A stretch of DNA of 5,571 nucleotides from Thermococcus sp. (GTDB lineage Archaea; Methanobacteriota_B; Thermococci; Thermococcales; Thermococcaceae). The notes under the pieces were generated by a model that saw only the letters and a list, made by a program, of their open reading frames with translations, searched no databases and was not told the origin of the DNA. This document shows positions 1-5,467 of the stretch, piece after piece (position 1 is the stretch's first letter; each line of letters starts with the position of its first letter). The stretch covers positions 1 to 5,571 of the forward strand of contig NZ_JAMONU010000196.1 in assembly GCF_027066465.1 (NCBI RefSeq). Reading direction: 5' to 3'. The position numbers and the translations under genes are program-made.

Positions 1-264
1 CCCTGGTACGGGCCGAGAAACCTCAAAAAGCACGCCGGAGTCGTTAGCTTCAACGTCCCGCCGCTCCACCCGCACGACGTCGCGGCGATACTCGACGAGA
101 ACAACATAATGGTTCGCTCCGGCCACCACTGCGCCCTGCCGGTGATGAAGAAGCTGGGGATAAACGGGACGGTTAGGGCTTCCTTCCACGTCTACAACAG
201 CCTTGAGGAGGTTGAGACGTTCCTCGGCGTTCTTGAGGAACTCCTTAAGGGGCTGAGGGGTTAA
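1..264 (+). CDS. Cysteine desulfurase, SufS-type (group II), C-terminal fragment
   Basis: This is the last 87 codons of a PLP-dependent class V aminotransferase-fold enzyme; the 5' part, including the PLP-binding lysine, lies outside the window. The motif RSGHHCALP places the catalytic cysteine at bases 130-132. This matches the RxGHHCAxP motif of group II (SufS/CsdA) desulfurases and differs from the IscS-type SSGSACTS loop. The following segment, GTVRASFHVYNSLEEVETF, is the conserved C-terminal strand and helix of the family. Known family role: the enzyme removes sulfur from L-cysteine as a persulfide on this cysteine, giving alanine and supplying sulfur for Fe-S clusters and thio-cofactors in the cytoplasm. 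No partner suf gene is visible. The stop codon overlaps the stop of the convergent membrane-protein gene. The class call is firm; the exact sulfur acceptor is unknown. Confidence 0.93.
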   Translation, partial: PWYGPRNLKKHAGVVSFNVPPLHPHDVAAILDENNIMVRSGHHCALPVMKKLGINGTVRASFHVYNSLEEVETFLGVLEELLKGLRG

Positions 265-872
265 GCCCCAAGTCCCCCAGTCCCTCCCTGCAGTATGAAG
301 ACCGTGAACCTGACACCAAGCTCACTTGTTAGGACCGAACCCGGGTACTCGGGCCAGAATATTCTGATGCTCTTTTTGGCGTACACTTCGTTGCCCCTAA
401 CGTAGTACACATAGACGTCAACGACCGGCAACAGAACCCATGAGCGGATGACCACGAGGTAGTTCATTTTAACCGGGAGACCGAGGGTTGCATTCTTTCC
501 TATGTCATAAACCCTGTAGACCCTCATGAGGCCAAGGGAGGGCAAACCGTAGGATTCTATGTTCTCCCTAGAGAACGAATACTGGGTTACAGGTGGCGAG
601 GAGAGAACGCAGGAGGAGGTAAAACAAACGTTGCCTCCCAGGGGGGAGTGGAGGTTAACGTACATTGACGTTATCTCAAACCCTATCATGGACGTCACAA
701 TCAAACCCGCCAGCAAGAGCGAGGCAAACCGTTTAAGCCGGTAGTTGCCTTTACTTATGTAGTAGCGGCTTGTAACCGCCCATATGAGAATCACAACCGG
801 TATCGTGATGTAGTAAAACGTCAAAAGGAGGACGAAGGGGAGGGGCTGAACGGCGTGTTCAATGTAGGCCAT
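261..872 (-). CDS. Small membrane protein with two N-terminal helices and an exported domain; function unknown
   Basis: I do not recognise this 203-residue protein. Hydrophobic stretches at about residues 11-33 and 47-69 are good membrane helices. The loop between them (SRYYISKGNYRLKR) is strongly basic, so by the positive-inside rule it should be cytoplasmic, with both ends outside. The remaining ~130 residues would form an external domain rich in beta-type sequence, with a CFTSSC pair (C83, C88) that could form a disulfide and an NAT glycosylation sequon near residue 127. The tail is glycine-rich (GGTGGLG). The ATG at 872 is preceded by GGTGAG at a spacing of 3 nt, and a TATA-like box lies about 32 bp upstream, so it is probably transcribed on its own. 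The stop shares the sequence TTAA with the convergent desulfurase gene. The reading frame is intact and well supported; no function can be assigned. Confidence 0.82.
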   Translation of the reverse strand: MAYIEHAVQPLPFVLLLTFYYITIPVVILIWAVTSRYYISKGNYRLKRFASLLLAGLIVTSMIGFEITSMYVNLHSPLGGNVCFTSSCVLSSPPVTQYSFSRENIESYGLPSLGLMRVYRVYDIGKNATLGLPVKMNYLVVIRSWVLLPVVDVYVYYVRGNEVYAKKSIRIFWPEYPGSVLTSELGVRFTVFILQGGTGGLGA

Positions 873-875
873 TTT

Positions 876-881
876 CTCACC
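876..881 (-). promoter_or_regulatory. Ribosome binding site of the small membrane protein
   Basis: On the minus strand GGTGAG ends 3 nt before the ATG at 872. It complements the conserved archaeal 16S rRNA 3' end and supports this start. Confidence 0.7.
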
Positions 882-895
882 GGCAAAAGTTCTCC

Positions 896-908
896 AAAAA
901 CTTAAAAA
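896..908 (-). terminator. Candidate T-rich terminator after the degenerate ATPase-like gene
   Basis: Two runs of five T on the minus strand (908-904 and 900-896), separated by AAG, follow the stop codon of the gene ending at 912. Archaeal RNA polymerase commonly terminates at short T-runs without a hairpin. The site overlaps the proposed TATA box, so one element may serve both purposes. Confidence 0.35.
901..908 (-). promoter_or_regulatory. Candidate TATA box for the small membrane protein gene
   Basis: The minus strand reads TTTTTAAG, preceded by AAACC, in the 39-bp gap between two minus-strand genes. Its centre is about 32 bp upstream of the ATG at 872. With the usual archaeal TATA-to-start distance of about 25 bp, the transcript would begin near 879-882 and just include the ribosome binding site. 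The T-runs here may also end the upstream transcript, so the promoter call is an inference. Confidence 0.45.
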
Positions 909-911
909 GGT

Positions 912-1814
912 TTAGGGAACTTCCTCGGGCAACTCACCGTGGAAGACGTCAACGGTTTCAGGACTGCGGACTATGTACGCACCGCTGGACTTCGTTATGA
1001 ACTTCCTCGTCGGACCTGGAGGAACGCCGCTCGATTCGTAAACGAGGGACTGAACATCCGGGTCGTGGTAGAGGAGCAGAACGGGGCCGGAAACGTTCAG
1101 AAGGGAATCTATGGCGTACTGACTGGCGATTGCAGTTACCCGTCTTCTCAACGGCCGGGTCAAAAGCGGCAGGGCCGCGCCTCCCGCGGTAGTGTAAGCC
1201 AAGACGGCCCCGTCCGTCAGGCCCACGAATGCCTCGCGCCTCTTCTCAAAGACCGCCGCGAGGGTTAGGAAAGCTATGCCAACGAGGGTGATGCTGTGCG
1301 TCTCACCGAGGTTCACCAGAACGCTCCCCTTAAGCTCCGGAACGTCTCCGGTGTAAAACGCCTCGTCGAGGGGTGTGTAGCCCTCAATGATAACCTCCGA
1401 GTATTTTTCGCCCCTTTTGACGGCCTCTGGAACGCTTGAGACCTTGCCGAGAAGCACGTCAACGTAAAGCCTGTCTGTTAAGGACCTGTCGAGACCGTAG
1501 AGGGTTTGAACTATCGTAACGGCCGTGTACGGGTCAAGATAACTGGCTTTGTAGAGCTTTATCGGGTCGAGACCGAGGTTTTCCCCGTCCCTAACGTCAA
1601 TGACGGTGTCAAACTCCCCCTCAACCCTACCCGTGGTGTCAAAAACAATCGGGGAGTAACCTATTTTCCTGTATTCGGCAATGAGATAGTTCATGAACCT
1701 AACGGGGTAGTCGTCCATCCCAAAGACCTTCAGGGTTCTTCCGTGGTATATCGGGTCGTAGAATATAGGCTCCTCACCCTCGAGGACTTTAACGGCTATC
1801 TTGCTCGGCCTCAT
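912..1814 (-). CDS. Predicted HerA/VirB4/FtsK-like P-loop fold protein with degenerate Walker motifs
   Basis: This 300-residue protein has no obvious named family, but its order of elements resembles HerA/VirB4/FtsK ATPases. Residues 28-64 have the rhythm strand, loop, helix, strand seen around a Walker A motif (LKVFGMDDYPVRF, then SPIVFDTTG in place of the usual vlvfDphG), but the GxxxxGK[ST] lysine and Ser/Thr are missing. Residues 80-150 are a helical insert. Residues 163-190 (GSVLVNLGETHSI plus helix) resemble the strand-helix before Walker B, and AFVGLTDGA (195-203) sits where hhhhDE is expected. RRRVTAIASQYAIDSLL (223-239) matches the sensor region with its conserved Gln, and GPVLLLYHDPDVQSLV plus the closing strands match the end of the fold. 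The ATG at 1814 is preferred over a GTG at 1823 because GGTGG lies 5 nt upstream of it. It has its own promoter. The fold is inferred; a non-hydrolysing structural or regulatory role is possible. The coding call itself is firm. Confidence 0.75.
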   Translation of the reverse strand: MRPSKIAVKVLEGEEPIFYDPIYHGRTLKVFGMDDYPVRFMNYLIAEYRKIGYSPIVFDTTGRVEGEFDTVIDVRDGENLGLDPIKLYKASYLDPYTAVTIVQTLYGLDRSLTDRLYVDVLLGKVSSVPEAVKRGEKYSEVIIEGYTPLDEAFYTGDVPELKGSVLVNLGETHSITLVGIAFLTLAAVFEKRREAFVGLTDGAVLAYTTAGGAALPLLTRPLRRRVTAIASQYAIDSLLNVSGPVLLLYHDPDVQSLVYESSGVPPGPTRKFITKSSGAYIVRSPETVDVFHGELPEEVP

Positions 1815-1819
1815 GAGAA

Positions 1820-1824
1820 CCACC
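1820..1824 (-). promoter_or_regulatory. Ribosome binding site that decides the start at 1814
   Basis: The minus strand has GGTGG ending 5 nt before the ATG at 1814. The alternative in-frame GTG at 1823 lies inside this motif and has only ACCTTCAC before it, with no ribosome binding site. Confidence 0.6.
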
Positions 1825-1845
1825 GTGAAGGTATAGAAACAATAA

Positions 1846-1853
1846 GGTATAAA
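1846..1853 (-). promoter_or_regulatory. Candidate TATA box for the degenerate ATPase-like gene
   Basis: TTTATACC on the minus strand is centred about 35 bp upstream of the ATG at 1814, in the short gap after the NAD-kinase-like gene. Transcription starting about 25 bp downstream, near 1824-1826, would give a leader of about 10 nt carrying the GGTGG site. This argues that the gene is not simply the fourth member of the upstream operon. Confidence 0.55.
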
Positions 1854-1860
1854 CGGCTTT

Positions 1861-2991
1861 CTAAACGACCCTGACGAGCTTTTCCATCCAGGGACTTACG
1901 CGAACCCGTATGTAGCCCCTGAACTTTTCATCAACCTCCCTGTCACCGGTGTAAACCCTAACGTATCCACTCTCAACCTTTGAAGGCGTGGCCACAACAA
2001 TCAAGTTCTCCTTTGGAACCCTTCTCAGAACTTCCGCCGAGAACTGCTGGTTTCCCCTTCCGAACAGGAAGTTGGCGCCTCCAATTATGGTAACGACGAC
2101 CTTTGGATTTTTATCAGCGAACCGGAGCAGGTCCCTCTCGGTGGCATCCTTGACGAGGAGTTCAGCCTTGCCGTCCCTGACCGCAACGACGTCAACGCCG
2201 AGAAGCGTCCCGTCTATGCCAAGCTTGTCTTTAATCATCTTGAGCGTCGTTCCGGAGCCGAGGAAGTAAATCCCATCGTTTTCGAGGATTTCCTCCGCGA
2301 CGGCATCCGTCAGGGCTTCAAGCTCCTCAGTTTCATCGGCCTTAATGGCTTCCTTGCTTCCCTGGACGAGGCTCTCAACGACCGGAACAAGGGCCTTTCC
2401 GTAGGTTTTAGCCCTGACCTCGTCCCTTCTGAATGCGTCCTCGTCTATATCCCTCACCTCCCTCTCCTCCAGCTTGGCCTCCCCGCGCAGGAACCTAACG
2501 AGGACTTCTGCAGCCTTTTCAGGCGAAACCGCGAAGACTCCTGAGTACATTTTAACCCCTGTGGGGATTCCGAGGATTGGAACCTTCCTATCGACCACGC
2601 TAACAACGTCACGAGCAGTTCCGTCGCCGCCTGCGAAGAGTAGGAGCTTAACTCTTCCGAGCATCTCGCGGGCTAGCTTTTTTGTGTGCTCTGAACTTGT
2701 GTCGGGGATTCTAATGCCCATAATTTCCCGATAGCGGATTTCCATGGGGATTACCTCAAAGATAAAACCGAACTCCCTCAGATAATCCTCGCCGAGCGGG
2801 CCCGGTCCCGTAAGAAAAGTCATCGAGCGCGCCTCGGGGTAGTGGGACAGCTCCCTTAAAAAAAGCCTGACAAAATCTGGAGAAACCGGCTTTGCCCCCC
2901 TTCTTATGGCCTCCTCAACGACGCCGTCGGTGCCCTTCAGGGCAACTTTTCCTCCCATTCCCGCTATTGGGTTCACTATGAGCCCTATCAC
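1861..2991 (-). CDS. COG3199/AcoX-type protein related to NAD kinase and diacylglycerol kinase
   Basis: This 376-residue cytoplasmic protein has the hallmarks of the COG3199 (AcoX-like) group of the NAD kinase/diacylglycerol kinase superfamily. These are an N-terminal NPIAGMGGKVALKGTDG segment (residues 7-23), the nucleotide-binding motif GGDGTARDVV (121-130), then LGIPTGVKMYSGVFA (140-154), where NAD kinases bind substrate. The C-terminal half carries IYFLGSGTTLKMI (241-253) and IIGGANFLFGRGNQQFS (302-318), which I associate with COG3199. A charged linker at about 171-236 joins the halves. Classic NAD kinases are shorter, so substrate specificity is uncertain; phosphorylation of NAD using ATP or polyphosphate is the database prediction for the group. 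The start is GTG, with GAGGTGA just upstream; that motif contains the stop codon of the preceding channel gene, which implies translational coupling. The nearby radical SAM and channel genes do not clarify its role. Confidence 0.88.
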   Translation of the reverse strand: MIGLIVNPIAGMGGKVALKGTDGVVEEAIRRGAKPVSPDFVRLFLRELSHYPEARSMTFLTGPGPLGEDYLREFGFIFEVIPMEIRYREIMGIRIPDTSSEHTKKLAREMLGRVKLLLFAGGDGTARDVVSVVDRKVPILGIPTGVKMYSGVFAVSPEKAAEVLVRFLRGEAKLEEREVRDIDEDAFRRDEVRAKTYGKALVPVVESLVQGSKEAIKADETEELEALTDAVAEEILENDGIYFLGSGTTLKMIKDKLGIDGTLLGVDVVAVRDGKAELLVKDATERDLLRFADKNPKVVVTIIGGANFLFGRGNQQFSAEVLRRVPKENLIVVATPSKVESGYVRVYTGDREVDEKFRGYIRVRVSPWMEKLVRVV

Positions 2992-2995
2992 GCTC

Positions 2996-3002
2996 TCACC
3001 TC
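2996..3002 (-). promoter_or_regulatory. Ribosome binding site overlapping the upstream stop codon
   Basis: The minus strand carries GAGGTGA, then GAGC, then the GTG start at 2991. Its last three bases are the TGA stop of the channel gene. A ribosome finishing that gene ends on the binding site for the next, a typical coupling arrangement. Confidence 0.75.
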
Positions 3003-4432
3003 ATGTACTTCCTCGCGAACACCGTAAGGAAGACCGCCCACATGAACATTCCAAAGAGGGCCTCCACGGATGCTATGGCCCTGCCGACTCCCACGGGGTG
3101 GTAGTCGCCGTAGCCAAGGGTTGTTGCGGTCACTATGCTGAAGTACTCGTAGTCGAGAAACGTCATGACCTTTGATATCCCCTGAACGCTGTTGGTCACG
3201 AAGAAGAGGAGAGGAAACAGAACGTTGACTGCAAAGAGCCATATTATTATGGGCCTCTTCCAGTCTGTTCCGTACTTGCACGTTAAATCGGCGAACAGCC
3301 ACTCAAAGCCGACCTCAAATCTGTCTACCAGCTTTTTAATGCCCTTCCGCCTCGTTTTCAGCCGGGCCTTCCTCCTCGCGACCATCTCGAGGTAGTAGTA
3401 GCTGTCGGCTCTCTCAAAGTCCCCACTGCGCTCCCAGCTTGTCCTCGCGAGGCGGTAGAAGACCTCCTCGGCGTAGGGGTTGTTGAAGCGGCAGTCTTCG
3501 ATGACAACGAACCCCTCAACGGTCAGCTCCAGGGGAAGGCTCGGCAGAACGGTCATCGTCCAAGTTAAATCAACGTTAATTTGGCTCCTCCTGATTATCA
3601 GGTTGCTGTGAATGAAAACGTGAACGAACTCAGGGCTTTTAACGTTGCTCCACGTTATCTCAACGTGGCCGAAGACGTCGAGGTTCTCAAAGATGAGGTT
3701 TCCGGAGAAGCCGTTTATGGACAGCCTGACCTGCCTCTTGAACCGGGGGGCGGTGTCGAAGGAGACGTTCCTTATAACGAGGGAGTGAACCCTAACCGCC
3801 CGCCGTCCTGCCTCCGAGACCGTGAGACCATGCCCCTCCAGTATCTTCCTGAGCAGGGGATACCTGACGTTCACGCCGATTCTCCTCACGTCCCTGAGAT
3901 TGGAGAACTCCACGAGGCCCTTGGCACTCCTTCCGCCGTAGCTTTCCTCTTCATTTTCGCCAACGTACTGGGTCGAGTTCAGCATGAGGTATTTAACGCT
4001 TGAGTCCCTTACGGAAATGTTGCTCGAAAAATCGACGCGGAGAATGTTCAGGCCGAAAACGCTCGAGTTCTTAACGAGAACTACCTCCATCTTGGACTGG
4101 AAGAGTATCACTCTGTCGACAGTGGAGTTTATTAAAACGAGGCCCTTAACCTCAGAGTCCTCGATGATGAGGTTTTTTATCTGGGAGTTTTTGAAGACGA
4201 GGATTTTCTCGGTTTTGTACTCACTGATGACCGCATCGTAAAGGTAAACTCCCTCAAAGTAGCTCTGACCGACCTTCAAGCGGCGCTGAAAGGTTTCGGC
4301 CTTAACTTCCCCGATTTTGTCCCCAAGTAGCTTCTCGCCCTCCTCAAAGGGTATGTGGAGCGGACAGTACTTGGAGCCTTCAACGGGCTTCAGCCTGCAC
4401 TTCTGGCCGTTTTCATAGGTGTACTCGCACAT
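2996..4432 (-). CDS. Modular K+-channel-like protein: zinc-binding motif, beta-helix repeats, two-helix pore
   Basis: This 478-residue protein has four parts. Residues 2-26 hold Cys-x9-Cys-x10-Cys-x2-His (C2, C12, C23, H26), a likely zinc-binding knuckle. Residues ~66-153 and ~213-316 are beta-helix coils of about 10 residues (such as KNLIIEDSEV, KGLVLINSTV), akin to pentapeptide-repeat solenoids. Residues 320-385 form a charged helical linker (RTSWERSGDFERADSYYYLEM) of the kind seen ahead of the membrane part in repeat-linked channels. Residues ~394-473 are two membrane helices around a pore helix and selectivity filter TLGYGD (438-443, bases 3104-3121), typical of Ion_trans_2 potassium channels. 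It should work as a tetramer, passing K+ through the cytoplasmic membrane, with the N-terminal ~390 residues in the cytoplasm as a possible sensing or scaffold domain. No RCK domain is present, so its gate is unclear. The ATG at 4432 has no good Shine-Dalgarno, but it is the only start that keeps C2. It is the middle gene of the operon. Confidence 0.9.
   Translation of the reverse strand: MCEYTYENGQKCRLKPVEGSKYCPLHIPFEEGEKLLGDKIGEVKAETFQRRLKVGQSYFEGVYLYDAVISEYKTEKILVFKNSQIKNLIIEDSEVKGLVLINSTVDRVILFQSKMEVVLVKNSSVFGLNILRVDFSSNISVRDSSVKYLMLNSTQYVGENEEESYGGRSAKGLVEFSNLRDVRRIGVNVRYPLLRKILEGHGLTVSEAGRRAVRVHSLVIRNVSFDTAPRFKRQVRLSINGFSGNLIFENLDVFGHVEITWSNVKSPEFVHVFIHSNLIIRRSQINVDLTWTMTVLPSLPLELTVEGFVVIEDCRFNNPYAEEVFYRLARTSWERSGDFERADSYYYLEMVARRKARLKTRRKGIKKLVDRFEVGFEWLFADLTCKYGTDWKRPIIIWLFAVNVLFPLLFFVTNSVQGISKVMTFLDYEYFSIVTATTLGYGDYHPVGVGRAIASVEALFGMFMWAVFLTVFARKYMR
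3974..4207 (-). repeat. Decapeptide beta-helix coils within the channel protein
   Basis: Codons 76-153 encode a run of coils close to 10 residues each: KILVFKNSQI, KNLIIEDSEV, KGLVLINSTV, DRVILFQSKM, EVVLVKNSSV, FGLNILRVDF, then an 11-residue coil and KYLMLNST. Most coils share a charged first residue, hydrophobic residues at 3 and 5, Asn/Asp-Ser at 7-8 and Val/Ile at 10. This gives a ~30-bp protein-level periodicity; the DNA copies have diverged, so this is old repetition rather than a recent tandem expansion. Confidence 0.75.
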
Positions 4433-4442
4433 CGAACTAATC

Positions 4443-4453
4443 TGAGCCGCTCA
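4443..4453. repeat. 11-bp perfect inverted repeat between the radical SAM and channel genes
   Basis: TGAGC-C-GCTCA lies in the 25-bp gap, 11 bp upstream of the channel start. It could be a protein-binding site or a tiny hairpin, or chance. An AT-rich TTAATTATT on the minus strand next to it (4452-4460) could be a weak TATA box at a distance suited to a leaderless transcript, since no ribosome binding site is seen. Confidence 0.35.
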
Positions 4454-4457
4454 ATAA

Positions 4458-5405
4458 TTAAGGTTTTCTGCTCCTCAGAGCACGCATGTAGAAGACCTTT
4501 CCATTGTATTCAAGTCTCACGAGTTTGCCCTCGCTGAGAAGCCTCTCAACAACACTCCAGTCGGCGTTGTTCCTCGCTAGGAGCTCCCTGACGGCATCCT
4601 CACGCATTGGATGGACGGATGTTATGGAGAGTATGTCCTCGACGACGTCCCCGGTAGATGCGAACGCGTTGCCCTCGTATCCTATTAGATATTCCACCCT
4701 CTCTTCGCCGATTGCCTCCGCAAAAAGCTGATAGGCCCTGTTCACAGTGTCCTCGGGGGCGGGCTCCACCCACTTTTCGGCCGGGGGCCTGGTGGGAACT
4801 GCGATGTAGGCCCTGTCAGGCCCAAGCTCGGCCAGAAAGTCCGCTATTTTTTCGAGTTCGTTGCCGTAGTCGATGTTAATCAGCATGGTCTCCGTAACGA
4901 CCGTCCCATCGAACTCGTCCTTGAAAATGAGCATGCCGTCGAGGATTTTCTCGAGAGACAGGCTTTTGTGGGGCCTGTCTATCTTCCTCCAGAGGTTCTC
5001 GCTTACCGCGTCCAGCTTGAGGGAAACGTAGTCAAAGAGCGAGAGGTCTTCCCTGACGTCCTTTCTCCAGATGAGTGAGGAGTTCGTGAGGATTGCCAGA
5101 GGAACCTCAAGCTCCCTCAGGAGTTCGGCCTCGAGGCCGAGGTTGATGTCAAGCGTTGGCTCACCGTCCGGAACGAAGGTAACGTAGTCAATCCTCTCCC
5201 CCTTTTCCATCGCGGCTTCAACCTTCTCTGAGACCTCCTCAAAGATTACCTCGGGCTCGTAAAAGGCCTCCCTCTCGACCTTCATCGTGAGGGTTCTCCC
5301 TATCTGGCAGTAAACGCACGCGTAGCTACAGACCTTGTCGGGTATGTTGTTCACACCGAGGCTCCTGCCGAGCCTCCTCGAGGGAACGGGACCGAAGGCT
5401 ATCAT
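4458..5405 (-). CDS. Radical SAM protein, COG0731-type, with a C-terminal winged-helix-like domain
   Basis: This 315-residue protein opens with FGPVPSRRLGRSLGVN (4-19) and has Cys-x3-Cys-x2-Cys at C26, C30 and C33 (CSYACVYC), which binds the 4Fe-4S cluster that cleaves S-adenosylmethionine. VPDGEPTLD (78-86) is the SAM-binding GE motif, followed by ILTNSSLIW and YVSLKLDA, the next strands of the partial TIM barrel. The opening motif is typical of COG0731 proteins. That COG is named for the wyosine enzyme TYW1, but this branch lacks TYW1-like sequence around the cluster and its substrate is unknown. Residues ~250-310 (helices, then a strand pair LVRLEYNGKVFYMR) look like a small winged-helix domain that could bind nucleic acid or a partner. 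The ATG at 5405 has GGTGG 4 nt upstream. It is first in a probable three-gene operon, with the channel gene 25 nt downstream. Confidence 0.9.
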   Translation of the reverse strand: MIAFGPVPSRRLGRSLGVNNIPDKVCSYACVYCQIGRTLTMKVEREAFYEPEVIFEEVSEKVEAAMEKGERIDYVTFVPDGEPTLDINLGLEAELLRELEVPLAILTNSSLIWRKDVREDLSLFDYVSLKLDAVSENLWRKIDRPHKSLSLEKILDGMLIFKDEFDGTVVTETMLINIDYGNELEKIADFLAELGPDRAYIAVPTRPPAEKWVEPAPEDTVNRAYQLFAEAIGEERVEYLIGYEGNAFASTGDVVEDILSITSVHPMREDAVRELLARNNADWSVVERLLSEGKLVRLEYNGKVFYMRALRSRKP

Positions 5406-5409
5406 ACGA

Positions 5410-5414
5410 CCACC
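5410..5414 (-). promoter_or_regulatory. Ribosome binding site of the radical SAM gene
   Basis: The minus strand has GGTGG ending 4 nt before the ATG at 5405. This supports the start, which also lies just before the conserved FGPVPSRRLG motif. Confidence 0.6.
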
Positions 5415-5434
5415 GCTTGGAGTTCTTAAACCAA

Positions 5435-5442
5435 GATTTAAG
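5435..5442 (-). promoter_or_regulatory. Candidate TATA box for the radical SAM-channel-AcoX operon
   Basis: CTTAAATC on the minus strand is centred about 33 bp upstream of the ATG at 5405, in the divergent promoter region. A second AT-rich element, GGTTAAAC (5457-5450), about 49 bp upstream, is an alternative that would leave a longer leader. Only one is likely to be used, and the sequence alone does not decide. Confidence 0.4.
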
Positions 5443-5467
5443 GGTTGCCGTTTAACCCCCTTATGCT

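Noticed and set aside
559..744. 61-codon plus-strand frame opposite the small membrane protein
   Set aside because: It has no ribosome binding site and lies fully antisense to a better-supported gene.
939..1268. Open frame on the plus strand, opposite the degenerate ATPase-like gene
   Set aside because: It lies antisense to a longer frame that has a promoter, ribosome binding site and fold-like sequence; its own translation has no protein-like pattern.
2988..3302. 104-codon minus-strand frame overlapping the channel's pore region
   Set aside because: It is in another frame across the TLGYGD pore coding sequence; the channel frame is unambiguous.
3581..4003. 140-codon plus-strand frame opposite the channel gene
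   Set aside because: It is antisense to clear beta-helix coding sequence, and its proline- and charge-rich translation resembles no family. It is a by-product of codon bias.
4164..4227. Possible C/D box RNA on the plus strand (ATGATGA, then CTGA about 54 nt later)
   Set aside because: There is no internal D' (CTGA) and C' pair and no closing stem at the ends, and the sequence is explained by the repeated serine/aspartate codons of the channel's coils.
4458..5405. Naming the radical SAM protein as the wyosine enzyme TYW1
   Set aside because: The COG carries that name, but the cluster region here (CSYACVYCQIG) and the FGPVPSRRLG opening belong to a different branch of unknown substrate.
5440..5458. 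AAGGGTT-N7-AACCC inverted repeat in the divergent promoter region
   Set aside because: The 5-bp arms are short and rich in simple runs; there is no TATCAC-N5-GTGATA glycolytic motif or other operator I recognise.
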